Notes: generated by a model from the letters alone, not told the origin. DNA of 38,213 nucleotides from Candidatus Amulumruptor caecigallinarius (GCA_023665605.1 JAMPDP010000010.1:1-38213); one strand, 5' to 3'; positions 25,514 through 33,980 are shown, numbered from the stretch's first letter. Numbers and translations: made by a program.

Positions 25514-26277
25514 CAGATAGCCCCTATAACCCCTTCTCTCTTGCCGGAAAGACGCTGCTGGTCACCGGAGCCTCGTCAGGTATCGGACGTGCTACAGCCG
25601 TGGCTTGTTCGCGTATGGGTGCGAGGCTGGTGATTACCGGCCGCAATGCCGTGCGTCTTGACGACACGTTAAGCCGGCTTGCCGGTGAGGGGCATACGGC
25701 CGTAGCAGCAGACCTTGTGGCAGACGACGATATAGACCGTCTGGTTGACGCATGCCCTGCACTGGATGGTGTGGCGCATTGCGCCGGCGTCGGCGACCGC
25801 ACCATGCTCAAAATGGCACGCCACAAGGATATAGAGCGCGTAATGAAGGCCAACTTTGAAGCACCCGTGCTGCTGCAACGCGCCTTGCTGAAAAAGAAGC
25901 GCATAGCGTCAGGCGGATCCATCGTGTTTGTGGCTTCACGCGCCCCGTTCGCACCGTCACCCGGCAACGGTCTGTATGCAGCATCCAAAGGAGCGCTCAT
26001 AGCCTATGCAAAGGTGCTGGGGCTTGAGCTTGCGCAGCAGCTCATCAGAGTCAACTGCATCTGCCCGGCAATGGTGTGGACTGAGCTTATAGAGCGCGAT
26101 GCCGCACTCACAGGCGCTGACTACCATACCGCACAACTGAACTATCCGCTCAAGCGATATGGCCAGCCCGAGGATGTGGCACATCTGGCCATCTATCTGC
26201 TGTCGGATGCAAGCGCCTGGATGACCGGAAGCTGCATTGACATAACAGGGGGCGGCGAATTCACCCTTAAAGCGTAA
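25510..26277 (+). CDS. SDR oxidoreductase, FabG-like 3-oxoacyl-ACP reductase
   Basis: This 255-residue short-chain dehydrogenase has the NAD(P)-binding motif TGASSGIG (about 20-27) and the catalytic Ser in VFVASRAPF plus the Tyr-Lys pair of LYAASKGA. A NAD(P)-side AHCAGVGD block is present. The C-terminal GGGEFTLKA is typical of FabG-like enzymes. Linked to an ACP and a ketoacyl-ACP synthase it would reduce a 3-oxoacyl-ACP to a 3-hydroxyacyl-ACP. It begins inside the ACP stop codon. The specific substrate is inferred from neighbours. Confidence 0.9.
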   Translation: MTDSPYNPFSLAGKTLLVTGASSGIGRATAVACSRMGARLVITGRNAVRLDDTLSRLAGEGHTAVAADLVADDDIDRLVDACPALDGVAHCAGVGDRTMLKMARHKDIERVMKANFEAPVLLQRALLKKKRIASGGSIVFVASRAPFAPSPGNGLYAASKGALIAYAKVLGLELAQQLIRVNCICPAMVWTELIERDAALTGADYHTAQLNYPLKRYGQPEDVAHLAIYLLSDASAWMTGSCIDITGGGEFTLKA

Positions 26278-26301
26278 GAGCTTGTCTAATAACAGTATAT
26301 T

Positions 26302-27300
26302 ATGGCATATATAAAAGCTATCAGCTATTATCTGCCCGAGCGCAGCGTCACCAACAGTGAGATAGTCGCCGACTTCCCGGAGTGGACAGTTGAGAAAATC
26401 GCCGAGAAGGTAGGCGTGGATTGCCGCCATGTGGCCTCGGCCGACGAAACGGCAGCCGACATGGCTGTGAAGGCAGCCGAAAAGCTCTTTGATGCGCGCC
26501 CGGAGATCAAGCGCGATGACATAGACTTCGTGTTGTTCTGCACTCAAAGCCCTGACTATCTGCTTCCCACGTCAGCCTGTCTGATTCAAAACCGTCTGGG
26601 ACTTCGCACTGACATCGGTGCTCTTGACTTCAATCTCGGATGCTCGGGTTATGTATATGGCCTGGCTTTGGCTAAAGGCATGATTGCAGCCGGCATTGCC
26701 ACTAATGTTCTATTGCTGACCGGCGAGACGTATAACCGCCATCTGCATCCCCGCGACAAGGGGAACCGCACCATATTCGGCGACGCGGCAACAGCCACAG
26801 TGGTGTCAACAGAGGGGATGCTCGCAATCGGCGAATTTTCGCTTGGCACAGACGGTCGTGGAGCCGAAAACCTCATCATCAAGACTGGAGGCGCACGTCA
26901 TCCTCAACCCAAAGGGGACCTGGAGTATGACGAAAACGGCAATCCCCATTCCTCCGACTACCTTCAGATGAACGGAGCCGAGATATTCCGCTTCACGCAG
27001 AAAAATGTCCCGGTGGTGGTCCGTGACACCCTCGCACGCAACGGTCTGACGCTTGATGAGATAGACCTGACCGTGTTTCATCAGGCCAACAGCTTCATGC
27101 TCGGGTTTCTGCGCAAGAAGATGAAGATAGACTCCGACAAGTTTTATGTCAACATGGCATCGGTAGGCAACACGGTGAGCAACTCCATACCGATTGCCCT
27201 GTGTGATGCGATGGCCGAAGGGCGCGTCAGAGGTAATGTGCTGATCTGCGGCTTCGGTGTGGGGTACTCATGGGGAGCCACTGTGCTCCGTGCTGAGTGA
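26302..27300 (+). CDS. 3-oxoacyl-ACP synthase III (KAS III/FabH-like)
   Basis: The 332-residue thiolase-fold enzyme condenses an acyl-CoA with malonyl-ACP. The triad Cys114 (in NLGCSGYVYG), His260 (in FHQANS) and Asn290 (in GNTVSN) is intact, close to E. coli FabH positions. It is probably a dedicated copy rather than the housekeeping FabH, since it stands at the end of an acylation operon and not in a fab cluster. With acetyl-CoA it would give acetoacetyl-ACP for the SDR to reduce. A perfect hairpin follows 20 bp after its stop. Confidence 0.92.
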   Translation: MAYIKAISYYLPERSVTNSEIVADFPEWTVEKIAEKVGVDCRHVASADETAADMAVKAAEKLFDARPEIKRDDIDFVLFCTQSPDYLLPTSACLIQNRLGLRTDIGALDFNLGCSGYVYGLALAKGMIAAGIATNVLLLTGETYNRHLHPRDKGNRTIFGDAATATVVSTEGMLAIGEFSLGTDGRGAENLIIKTGGARHPQPKGDLEYDENGNPHSSDYLQMNGAEIFRFTQKNVPVVVRDTLARNGLTLDEIDLTVFHQANSFMLGFLRKKMKIDSDKFYVNMASVGNTVSNSIPIALCDAMAEGRVRGNVLICGFGVGYSWGATVLRAE

Positions 27301-27320
27301 CAGCATAACATAGCGATACA

Positions 27321-27358
27321 CAATCAGGGGACGCGCCTTACGGTACGTCCCCTGATTG
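27321..27358. terminator. perfect 13-bp hairpin between convergent genes
   Basis: CAATCAGGGGACG (27321-27333) and CGTCCCCTGATTG (27346-27358) pair perfectly around a 12-nt loop. It lies between the KAS III gene (ends 27300) and the leftward gene that ends at 27379, so it probably stops transcription from both sides. Confidence 0.75.
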
Positions 27359-27378
27359 GTGTATTGCAGTGAATCTTC

Positions 27379-27918
27379 TTAGAACCCGACCTTGAAGCCG
27401 ACCTGTACGAGACCCTGGCATCCGAAACCGAGTTCGCCGTAGATGCCGAAGCGGTCGGTGAGGTCCACCATTGCGCCAACGGGGCTCACCTGGAAGCCGA
27501 AGTAGGTGTTGTTGTAGCTGTCAAAGTACTTGGGCATGAGGTGTGAAATCTCGACACCGATGCCTGCATGTCCGTAGAGCTTGACAATGGAGTTGCTCCA
27601 ATACTGATACTTGACGTTGGCCAAAATAGAGTGGTAGCCCACGGAGGAGTGGTGCGGGCCGCCATCGGTGTGGGCGGAAGAGAAGGAGTAGCTGGGGCCA
27701 ACGGCGAGGTTGGGGAGGATGTTGAACCACATCGTGGCGTTGACAGAGCCCCAAGCAGTGTGGACGTGATCCCAGTTGTCGGCATAGTCTGCGGCATCCA
27801 TCACGGTATAGCCACCGTAGCTGACGTTGAGTTCGCAAAAGTTGTCGGCGGCTGAAGCAGCCGACGGAGCGACAGCAATCCCTGCAAGCACAAGAAGTGA
27901 AACGATAAGCTTCTTCAT
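27379..27918 (-). CDS. small outer-membrane beta-barrel-like protein
   Basis: The ATG at 27918 gives 179 residues; the frame remains open upstream to 28083 but that crosses a divergent promoter. A signal peptide (MKKLIVSLLVLAGIAVAPSA, cleaved after ASA) precedes strands rich in aromatic and Gly residues (GGYTVMDAADYAD, then SVGYHSILANVKYQYWS). The C-terminus ends in Phe (VGFKVGF), the usual outer-membrane barrel signal. It resembles small OmpW/opacity-like barrels in size, without a close family match by eye. Convergent with the acylation operon and divergent from the LtaS-like gene. Confidence 0.7.
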   Translation of the reverse strand: MKKLIVSLLVLAGIAVAPSAASAADNFCELNVSYGGYTVMDAADYADNWDHVHTAWGSVNATMWFNILPNLAVGPSYSFSSAHTDGGPHHSSVGYHSILANVKYQYWSNSIVKLYGHAGIGVEISHLMPKYFDSYNNTYFGFQVSPVGAMVDLTDRFGIYGELGFGCQGLVQVGFKVGF

Positions 27919-28025
27919 AATAAGAAAAGGGTGAATAGTTGAAAAAAGTGAACTATTGAATAGAATATACGGGTTAACATTCGTTGACGCAAAAATGTTT
28001 CGTCGGGAGGCAAATTTTGTAAAAA

Positions 28026-28058
28026 TTGCGTCAAGATTGGTAAAAATTAGTACCTTTG
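28026..28058 (+). promoter_or_regulatory. sigma-ABfr-type promoter of the LtaS-like gene
   Basis: TTG at 28026-28028 and TACCTTTG at 28051-28058 are separated by 22 nt. The ATG follows about 30 bp later. The surrounding AT-rich region also contains the divergent leader of the outer-membrane-like gene. Confidence 0.55.
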
Positions 28059-28088
28059 TGAAATTGTAATGAAATCGTAACATCAGCT

Positions 28089-29921
28089 ATGCGAGCATTA
28101 ATGCGTCTTGTTGCCCTCTGGGCTGCTTATACGCTGGTTTTCATACTCTACAAACCGGTGTTTATGGGACTGAACCCGTCGGTGTTCAGCTCCATGGACA
28201 CTGCCGACTATATTGCCGTGATGGCACATGGCCTGCGGCTTGACATGGCAGTGGCGGCTTATTTGACTGCCATCCCCACCATCCTGACGGTGATATGGCT
28301 GTGGAAGCCGGTGAAAGCGTTGCGCATTATCATCAACATCTATCTCATACTGGTGGCGGCGGCTGTAGGGGTCATACTGACGATGAACTCGGTGCTGTAC
28401 AGCTTTTGGCGATTTCCGCTTGACATGACGCCGGTGTTTTACTTCACCACGTCGCCCGAGGCGGCATCAGCGAGCGTAAGCTGGCTATATATAACAGGTG
28501 TGGTGATTATCATAGCGGTTGTCTCGGCAGCAGTCTACGTGATAGAGCGCGGCGCATGGAAGATGCCTGTGAAGCCGCCGACAAGCCGAAAGTCACGCCT
28601 GCGCCTGACAGCAGGTTGCGTGGTGATATCCGGAGTGCTGTTCCTGTTTATGAGGGGCGGCTTCACCGTGGCTACTCTGAACCCCGGAGCGGCATATTTC
28701 AGTGACCGGCAGCCGCTGAACCATGCTGCCATCAATCCGGCTTTCAACCTATTATATTCAGCCACGCATCAGAATAAGCTCGGGACACTCGGACGGTATA
28801 TGGATGAGCAGTCAGCCGCTGACATATTCGTGCGCACCCGCGAGTATCACCATGAGGGGTGTGACAGCATCATGGTGGTCAACGACTTGCGCCCCGACAT
28901 ATATCTTATTATCTGGGAGAGCCTGTCAAATCAGCTCGTGCCGTCGCTCGGCGGCGAGCCGATAGCCACGCACCTTGACTCGATAGCCAAGGGTGGGCTG
29001 TCATGGCGGAACTTCTATGCCAACGGATTCCGCACTGACCGGGGCATTCCGGCCATCATCAGTGCCATCCCCTCCCCTCCCGCCGTGTCGGTGATGAAGT
29101 TGAGCGATGTGATGGAAGACCGTCAGTCGATAGCCAGTGTGCTTCGCCATGCAGGCTATGACACTTATTACTATTATGGCGGCGACATCAACTTCACCAA
29201 CATGAACGCTTACCTGGTAAGCGCACACTTCAACCACATCATCAGTGACAGGAATTTCCCTCTGGGCCAGCGGTTGAGCAAATGGGGTGTGCACGATGGT
29301 CCGCTTGCCGACCGCGTAGCTTCGGAACTGCCTCAGACCGAATATGAAGCCCCGCGCCTGACGGTGATACAGACCTCGTCGAGCCATGAGCCGTTTGACG
29401 TGCCGGTGTCCTTTGTCCGCTTTGCCAATCAGCCCCCGGCAGTGAATGCTTTCGCCTACACCGACTCGGTGGTGGCATCGCTGGTGAAGCGCATTGAGGA
29501 GTCGCCGCGCGGACGTAAGAGCCTGATAGTGATAACCGGCGACCACTGGGGCTGCTACCCTGAGAACCTGATGGATCCTGACGCTCGCCACCGCATACCG
29601 CTGGTTGTGACTGGCGGCGCACTGCTGCGCCGTGGCGAGACACTGGATGCCTACGGCTCGCAGGTGGATATAGCCCCGACCGTGCTGCACTGGCTCGGAC
29701 TTCCGGCCAACTCCTTCACATTCGGGCGTGTGCTGACCCATGAGGACACGCCACTGTATGCCTTCTGGTTTGACTCAGACCGGGCGGCTGTAATCAATGC
29801 CGACGGCATGGCTATCATCAATGTGGATAACGGGGATGTGGTGGCTGAATCGGGCGACCCGTCCCTTGCCACTACCCTGCGGGCATATCTGCAAACACTA
29901 TATGACTCTCTCTCCCACTGA
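28089..29921 (+). CDS. LtaS-like phosphoglycerol/phosphoethanolamine transferase family protein
   Basis: The 610-residue protein has about five N-terminal membrane helices (to about residue 165) and a large periplasmic sulfatase-fold domain. The expected nucleophile is Thr316 in NGFRTDRGIPA. The metal-binding ITGDHWG has Asp485 and His486. LtaS-family enzymes transfer phosphoglycerol or a related group to lipids or glycans from the outer face of the membrane. Lacking lipoteichoic acid, a Bacteroidota member probably decorates a lipid or envelope glycan; the acceptor is unknown. The PAP2 gene overlaps its stop codon by one base. Confidence 0.88.
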   Translation: MRALMRLVALWAAYTLVFILYKPVFMGLNPSVFSSMDTADYIAVMAHGLRLDMAVAAYLTAIPTILTVIWLWKPVKALRIIINIYLILVAAAVGVILTMNSVLYSFWRFPLDMTPVFYFTTSPEAASASVSWLYITGVVIIIAVVSAAVYVIERGAWKMPVKPPTSRKSRLRLTAGCVVISGVLFLFMRGGFTVATLNPGAAYFSDRQPLNHAAINPAFNLLYSATHQNKLGTLGRYMDEQSAADIFVRTREYHHEGCDSIMVVNDLRPDIYLIIWESLSNQLVPSLGGEPIATHLDSIAKGGLSWRNFYANGFRTDRGIPAIISAIPSPPAVSVMKLSDVMEDRQSIASVLRHAGYDTYYYYGGDINFTNMNAYLVSAHFNHIISDRNFPLGQRLSKWGVHDGPLADRVASELPQTEYEAPRLTVIQTSSSHEPFDVPVSFVRFANQPPAVNAFAYTDSVVASLVKRIEESPRGRKSLIVITGDHWGCYPENLMDPDARHRIPLVVTGGALLRRGETLDAYGSQVDIAPTVLHWLGLPANSFTFGRVLTHEDTPLYAFWFDSDRAAVINADGMAIINVDNGDVVAESGDPSLATTLRAYLQTLYDSLSH

Positions 29922-30640
29922 TGCTGACACTCATAATAGATTGGCTCATAGAGCTTGACCACAGTATATTTTTGGCACTGAACGGGTTACATTCACCGTT
30001 TTGGGACTCGTTCAACATGCTTTTAACCGGCAAGTGGGTGTGGGTGCCAATGTATGCGACACTTGCCGCCGCCCTGTTGGTTACGCGTCGCACAGTGACT
30101 GCCGTGGTGCTCATCGCAGCCGTGCTGCTAATGATTGCCATAACCGACTACGGCATTGCATCGTTGCTGCGTCCTTGGCTGGGCAGATTCCGCCCGGGCC
30201 ATCCCGAAAGTGCTTTGTCGGCGTTGGTTCATAACGTCAACGGCTACCGTGGAGGTACCTACGGATTCCCGTCATGCCATGCTGCCAACTCATTCGCCCT
30301 GGCCATATTTATGGCATTGACAGCGAGGAAACGCATCTTCGTGTGGTTTATATTCATGTGGGCTATAATCCATAGTTACACACGCCTTTATCTTGGTGTA
30401 CATTTTCCCGGCGACCTCATAGTGGGAGCATCATTTGGGCTGCTGATAGGATGGGGAATGCGGGCATTTTGCGGATGGGTGCTCCGCATAAGCGGTGACA
30501 GCACCGCGCCGCGTCCGGGTTCTGACCGCTACCGACCGTGGCTGTGGCCTGTGGTAGTGGGAGTGGCGACCATCGTGGTATCTGCGTTGGTGGCTCTCAT
30601 TCAGCAGTCGGCTATTATTCAAACTTCCGCTGCCAGCTGA
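29921..30640 (+). CDS. PAP2-family membrane phosphatase
   Basis: This 239-residue membrane protein has the three phosphatase motifs of the PAP2 family: RPWLGRFRP, then FPSCHAANS (with the catalytic His) and SYTRLYLGVHFPGD. It should dephosphorylate a lipid phosphate such as undecaprenyl diphosphate or phosphatidic acid at the membrane surface. Five or six helices are visible. It overlaps the LtaS-like stop (TGATG) and so is translated with it. Its end overlaps the end of the opposite-strand acyltransferase gene by 26 bp. Confidence 0.9.
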   Translation: MLTLIIDWLIELDHSIFLALNGLHSPFWDSFNMLLTGKWVWVPMYATLAAALLVTRRTVTAVVLIAAVLLMIAITDYGIASLLRPWLGRFRPGHPESALSALVHNVNGYRGGTYGFPSCHAANSFALAIFMALTARKRIFVWFIFMWAIIHSYTRLYLGVHFPGDLIVGASFGLLIGWGMRAFCGWVLRISGDSTAPRPGSDRYRPWLWPVVVGVATIVVSALVALIQQSAIIQTSAAS

Positions 30641-31277
30641 CGCCGCTCTTGACATCGCGTGCCGGTTGCCCGACTATCAGAGTGTTGGCGGGATGCTGCT
30701 TTGTGACCACGGCATAGGTGCCTACGATGCTGCCGTCACCTATCTCGGCTCCCTTCATGACGCGGCAGCCGGGAGTGAGCCATACATGACTCCCGATGGA
30801 TACTGACGCCGGCGGATTGAGCCGCTTGCCGGTGTCGAGATCAATCATGGGATGACCATCAGAAGTGCGGACTCGGACATCGTTGCTGAACATACAGTCC
30901 TTGCCTACGTTGATGCTCACGCCGCTCTCCTCGGCCCTAAGCTCGCAGCTGTGAGTAAAGGTAGTGCCGTCGCCAACGATTACGGTCAGGTTATCACCGA
31001 CGAGACTGAATGTGCATCCCGGGCCGATGATGCACTCCTTCCCTATCACCAGGCGGTTGTTGCTCCCCTTCAGTTCAATCAGCGGACGGGCCATCCAAGT
31101 CCCGGCACCGATTTCCAGAGAGTGGCCCTCGCCACGCGACTCCATAGCGTAGCCACCGGAGGCCAGGCGTGAGTGACACTGTACGTCAACTTTCCGCTTG
31201 TTGCGACAGTTTCGCACTCTGTCACGCAGAGCTTTGAGGGCAGTGCGGATGCGGTAGTTATAGAGCGGGTTCTGCAT
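30615..31277 (-). CDS. hexapeptide-repeat acyltransferase
   Basis: This 220-residue protein has a left-handed beta helix of hexapeptide repeats (IGKECIIGPGCTFS, then INVGKDCMFSNDV and IGSHVWLTPGCRVMKGAEIG). An inserted loop near DGHPMIDLDTG has the His that could be catalytic. The tail VVTKQHPANTLIVGQPAR is typical of polysaccharide-locus O- or N-acetyltransferases. It is the third gene of a leftward operon after an epimerase and a glycosyltransferase, 18 bp after the latter. It probably acetylates a sugar of the same glycan. Confidence 0.87.
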   Translation of the reverse strand: MQNPLYNYRIRTALKALRDRVRNCRNKRKVDVQCHSRLASGGYAMESRGEGHSLEIGAGTWMARPLIELKGSNNRLVIGKECIIGPGCTFSLVGDNLTVIVGDGTTFTHSCELRAEESGVSINVGKDCMFSNDVRVRTSDGHPMIDLDTGKRLNPPASVSIGSHVWLTPGCRVMKGAEIGDGSIVGTYAVVTKQHPANTLIVGQPARDVKSGVSWQRKFE

Positions 31278-31295
31278 ACGGCATAAGGCTGGTGG

Positions 31296-32282
31296 TCAAG
31301 GTTGATGGAGCAGGTCGCGGACAAAGCCATCAACGCTGTAATAGTCATAGAACTCGTCGGGCTGACGAACTGATGGGAACTCGCCGCCGATAGCGGGAGA
31401 GTCGGGGTCAAGTACGGTGAATGATTCCGGTGCTATGTGAGGATGGCGGGCTATGTAGGGGTTGGTGGTGTAGAGATGCTTGCCGATGGCGAGCATCTCG
31501 ATGGTGCGCATTGTCAGGCCGGTCTGACCTGTGGTCTCCAGGATGTCAAGCGCACATGCGGCTTCCTCATTGCGACGCATGAACTCCGAGTAAGGGAGGG
31601 CTTTGTTGTGGCAGATGCCCACGCCTCGGAACTTGTCGCGCAGCATCTTGAGCACAGATGTCTGGAGATAAAGGAATGGCTTGAGGCGAGCACCGGCGGA
31701 GTTACGCTTGATGCGCTGCAACAGTTCGTAACGGCCCGGGCGGTCTGTGCCGATGAATGTCACGGACCATTTGCTGTCAGATACAGACGGAGAGTGCTGC
31801 AGACGTGCCATGGTTTTGTCGCTGAAGAATAGCGGGCGGAAACCGAGCTCGGGATTGTTGCGACAATCCTCCGGGTCGAAGCTGAGGCACCTGTCAAAGT
31901 CGGCCATGAGAGCGCGTCGTGCCGGGAACTTGGTCAAGGCATCCCATGTGTAGTATATGAACCGTGCACGTGGATTGGCCTCACGGAGAGCCGCGATGTC
32001 TTCACGTGTCAGGTTGTAACCATTGATGACGATGACCACATCATTGTCGCGCCGGGCATTGGCCAGTGCTTCGTGGAGCACGCTAAGCTCTTTGCGGAGG
32101 ACAAGGCGGCGCAACCCGATCTTACCCAATGCGCGCGCCGTGAGCGGCTGCTTGGTGACACGAAGCGGCACGCCGCAGACATCACATCCGTTGCGGGTGA
32201 GCGCATCGGATATGACCTCAAAGTAATCGTAGAAACGGCTGCTGATAAACAGCACCTTGAGCGGAGCAGCTTCGGCGGGCAT
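31296..32282 (-). CDS. glycosyltransferase, CgeB-like
   Basis: The ATG at 32282 shares a base with the stop codon of the epimerase gene (TGATG), giving 328 residues. The frame stays open further upstream to 32372 but only inside the epimerase. Features are an N-terminal KVLFISSRFYDYFEVI and a C-terminal GLTMRTIEMLAIGKHLYTTN, which resemble the CgeB/GT4-like glycosyltransferase end. Sugar donor and acceptor are unknown. Its place between epimerase and acyltransferase genes supports a role in glycan assembly. Confidence 0.72.
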   Translation of the reverse strand: MPAEAAPLKVLFISSRFYDYFEVISDALTRNGCDVCGVPLRVTKQPLTARALGKIGLRRLVLRKELSVLHEALANARRDNDVVIVINGYNLTREDIAALREANPRARFIYYTWDALTKFPARRALMADFDRCLSFDPEDCRNNPELGFRPLFFSDKTMARLQHSPSVSDSKWSVTFIGTDRPGRYELLQRIKRNSAGARLKPFLYLQTSVLKMLRDKFRGVGICHNKALPYSEFMRRNEEAACALDILETTGQTGLTMRTIEMLAIGKHLYTTNPYIARHPHIAPESFTVLDPDSPAIGGEFPSVRQPDEFYDYYSVDGFVRDLLHQP

Positions 32283-33430
32283 CAATGCAAGCCTTTGAGG
32301 AGGCCTTTCTGCTCCATCTCCTTCATGGAGGCCTCGAAGTTGTCGCTCTGCACCTCCTGGCCCTCTACCCACTTGACGAACTGCTCGATGCCGCGGTCAA
32401 AGCTCCACTTGGGCTCGAAGCCCAGATACTTGCGGGCACGGGAGATGTCGGCGAAATTGTGGCGGATGTCGCCGAGACGGAAGTTGCCGGTGACGGTGAG
32501 CGGTACATCCACGCCGTAATATTTCTTTAGAGTGTTGGCCACGGTGAGTACGTCGGTAGCCACGCCGCTGCCTATGTTGAAAGCCATGCCGGAAACGCCG
32601 GGGGCTGTCAGCGCAAGTATGGTGGCATCTGCCACATCATCGATATACACGAAGTCGCGGCTCTCCTTGCCATCCTCGAAGATGTTGATGCCGTTGCCGT
32701 TCTTGATGCGGGTAGAGAAGATGCTTAGGATGCCGGTGTAGGGGTTGCTCAACGACTGCCCCGGGCCGTAGACATTCTGGTAGCGGAATGACACGGACTC
32801 GATTCCAATGGACTTGCACACGAGATGCACGAGCTGTCCCTGCACCTGCTTGGTGATACCGTATACGGATGACGGGTGCGATAGGGAGTCCTCGGTGGTG
32901 CCGACGAGCGTCAGGCCGTTAGGCGACTCAATGTCCATCACCTCAAACTCGCCGCGCTCCATGGCATCGGCATCGCGATCCTCGGGATAGAGGTACATCT
33001 GACGGTCCTCAGACCAGTAACGCCCCTCGCCGTATATGGCACGGCTCTCGGCCACAAGCACACGCTTAACGCTGTGGGGCTTGTTGGTGAGCAGGTCAAG
33101 CATGATGGCGGTTCCACCGATATTGGTGTTGACGTACTTTTCGATCTCATACATAGACTGACCGGTGCCGGTCTCGGCTGCCAGATGTATCACAGCCTCG
33201 GCACCTTCGAGAGCCTTCTCCCAGTCGGAGCGTGAATTGACGTCACCCTTGATGAAGTTCACCTTGCCCTTGATGCTCTGATAGAGGGGTGATGTCTTCT
33301 CAGGATCTTTCCCATGAATCTGCTCCGAGAGATTGTCGAGCACGGTGACTTCAACACCGGCATCCACGAGCTTCAGAGCGATGTGTGAGCCGATAAATCC
33401 GGCACCGCCGGTTATGAGGACTTTATTCAT
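32282..33430 (-). CDS. NAD-dependent sugar-nucleotide epimerase/dehydratase
   Basis: The 382-residue extended SDR protein has the GGAGFIGSH NAD motif at about 8-16 and the catalytic Tyr190 and Lys194 in SSVYGITK. It resembles dTDP-L-rhamnose 4-epimerase-like enzymes (ESRAIYGEGRY, then QNVYGPGQS), but the exact product cannot be assigned. A long insertion at about 135-180 is rich in acidic residues. It starts the leftward glycan operon, with a good promoter and a palindrome just upstream. Confidence 0.88.
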   Translation of the reverse strand: MNKVLITGGAGFIGSHIALKLVDAGVEVTVLDNLSEQIHGKDPEKTSPLYQSIKGKVNFIKGDVNSRSDWEKALEGAEAVIHLAAETGTGQSMYEIEKYVNTNIGGTAIMLDLLTNKPHSVKRVLVAESRAIYGEGRYWSEDRQMYLYPEDRDADAMERGEFEVMDIESPNGLTLVGTTEDSLSHPSSVYGITKQVQGQLVHLVCKSIGIESVSFRYQNVYGPGQSLSNPYTGILSIFSTRIKNGNGINIFEDGKESRDFVYIDDVADATILALTAPGVSGMAFNIGSGVATDVLTVANTLKKYYGVDVPLTVTGNFRLGDIRHNFADISRARKYLGFEPKWSFDRGIEQFVKWVEGQEVQSDNFEASMKEMEQKGLLKGLH

Positions 33431-33479
33431 GTCAGAAATAAATAGTGATGTGAAAAAACGTGAGTCGCTTTGCGAATAA

Positions 33480-33510
33480 CAAAGATAGTGACTATCTTAA
33501 AATTTAACAA
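33480..33510 (-). promoter_or_regulatory. sigma-ABfr-type promoter of the epimerase operon with operator-like palindrome
   Basis: On the minus strand TTG (complement of 33508-33510) lies 20 nt before TATCTTTG (complement of 33480-33487). The perfect inverted repeat AAGATAGT-G-ACTATCTT (33482-33498) overlaps the -7 box. This suggests a repressor site. The leader is about 40 nt. Confidence 0.65.
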
Positions 33511-33980
33511 ACATTACAACACACCGGAGCGTGTGAATGTTTTGGCCGATGCTGTGTAAGAACTTGCCCGGACTGGGGTCAGACCGGGCAAGGAGAAGAG
33601 AGGAGAAAGCTTTTGATAATCTCATTCACAATAGGATGCGTCAAAAGCAAAGAAAAAGAAGTGAATAATCAACGTCTCCCTTCTTTTTTGATATATATGG
33701 ACGGAGCGAGCCAATCTGGGCTATGACTCCGGGTGATCGCCCTCCTCTATATCTCTCAATATATATGACAATTCAAAGCGCCGGTTTGTTTTGACGGATG
33801 TAATATTTCATTGGACCGGCGCACGATGTGCCGGAGCATTATGAAGTATTATGCGGTGCGTATGAACTTGATATGTTACCGTGCGTTAATTTTTCAAAAG
33901 GCTACGCGCAAAATGCGTAATTTAGCGTGCTGAGATATGTACGCGCTCATATCAATAACCCTATTCCACGACATACACTC
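33511..33980. other. 470-bp spacer with hairpins, no protein seen
   Basis: Two clear hairpins are present. CTTGCCCGG (33563-33571) pairs with CCGGGCAAG (33584-33592). GCGCCGGT (33778-33785) pairs with ACCGGCGC (33815-33822), followed by GCAC-GAT-GTGC. The rest is AT-rich without a reading frame that looks real. It may hold a small RNA or long leader. Confidence 0.5.

Noticed and set aside
27919-28083. Longer N-terminus for the outer-membrane-like protein
   Set aside because: It would put residues before the signal peptide and cross the divergent promoter region.
29001-29741. A 246-residue leftward reading frame opposite the LtaS-like gene
   Set aside because: It lies within a well-supported gene and shows no known motif.
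33540-33600. tRNA or terminator at the GCCCGG hairpin
   Set aside because: No T-arm or CCA end is seen, and no T tract follows, so I list it only as a hairpin in the spacer.
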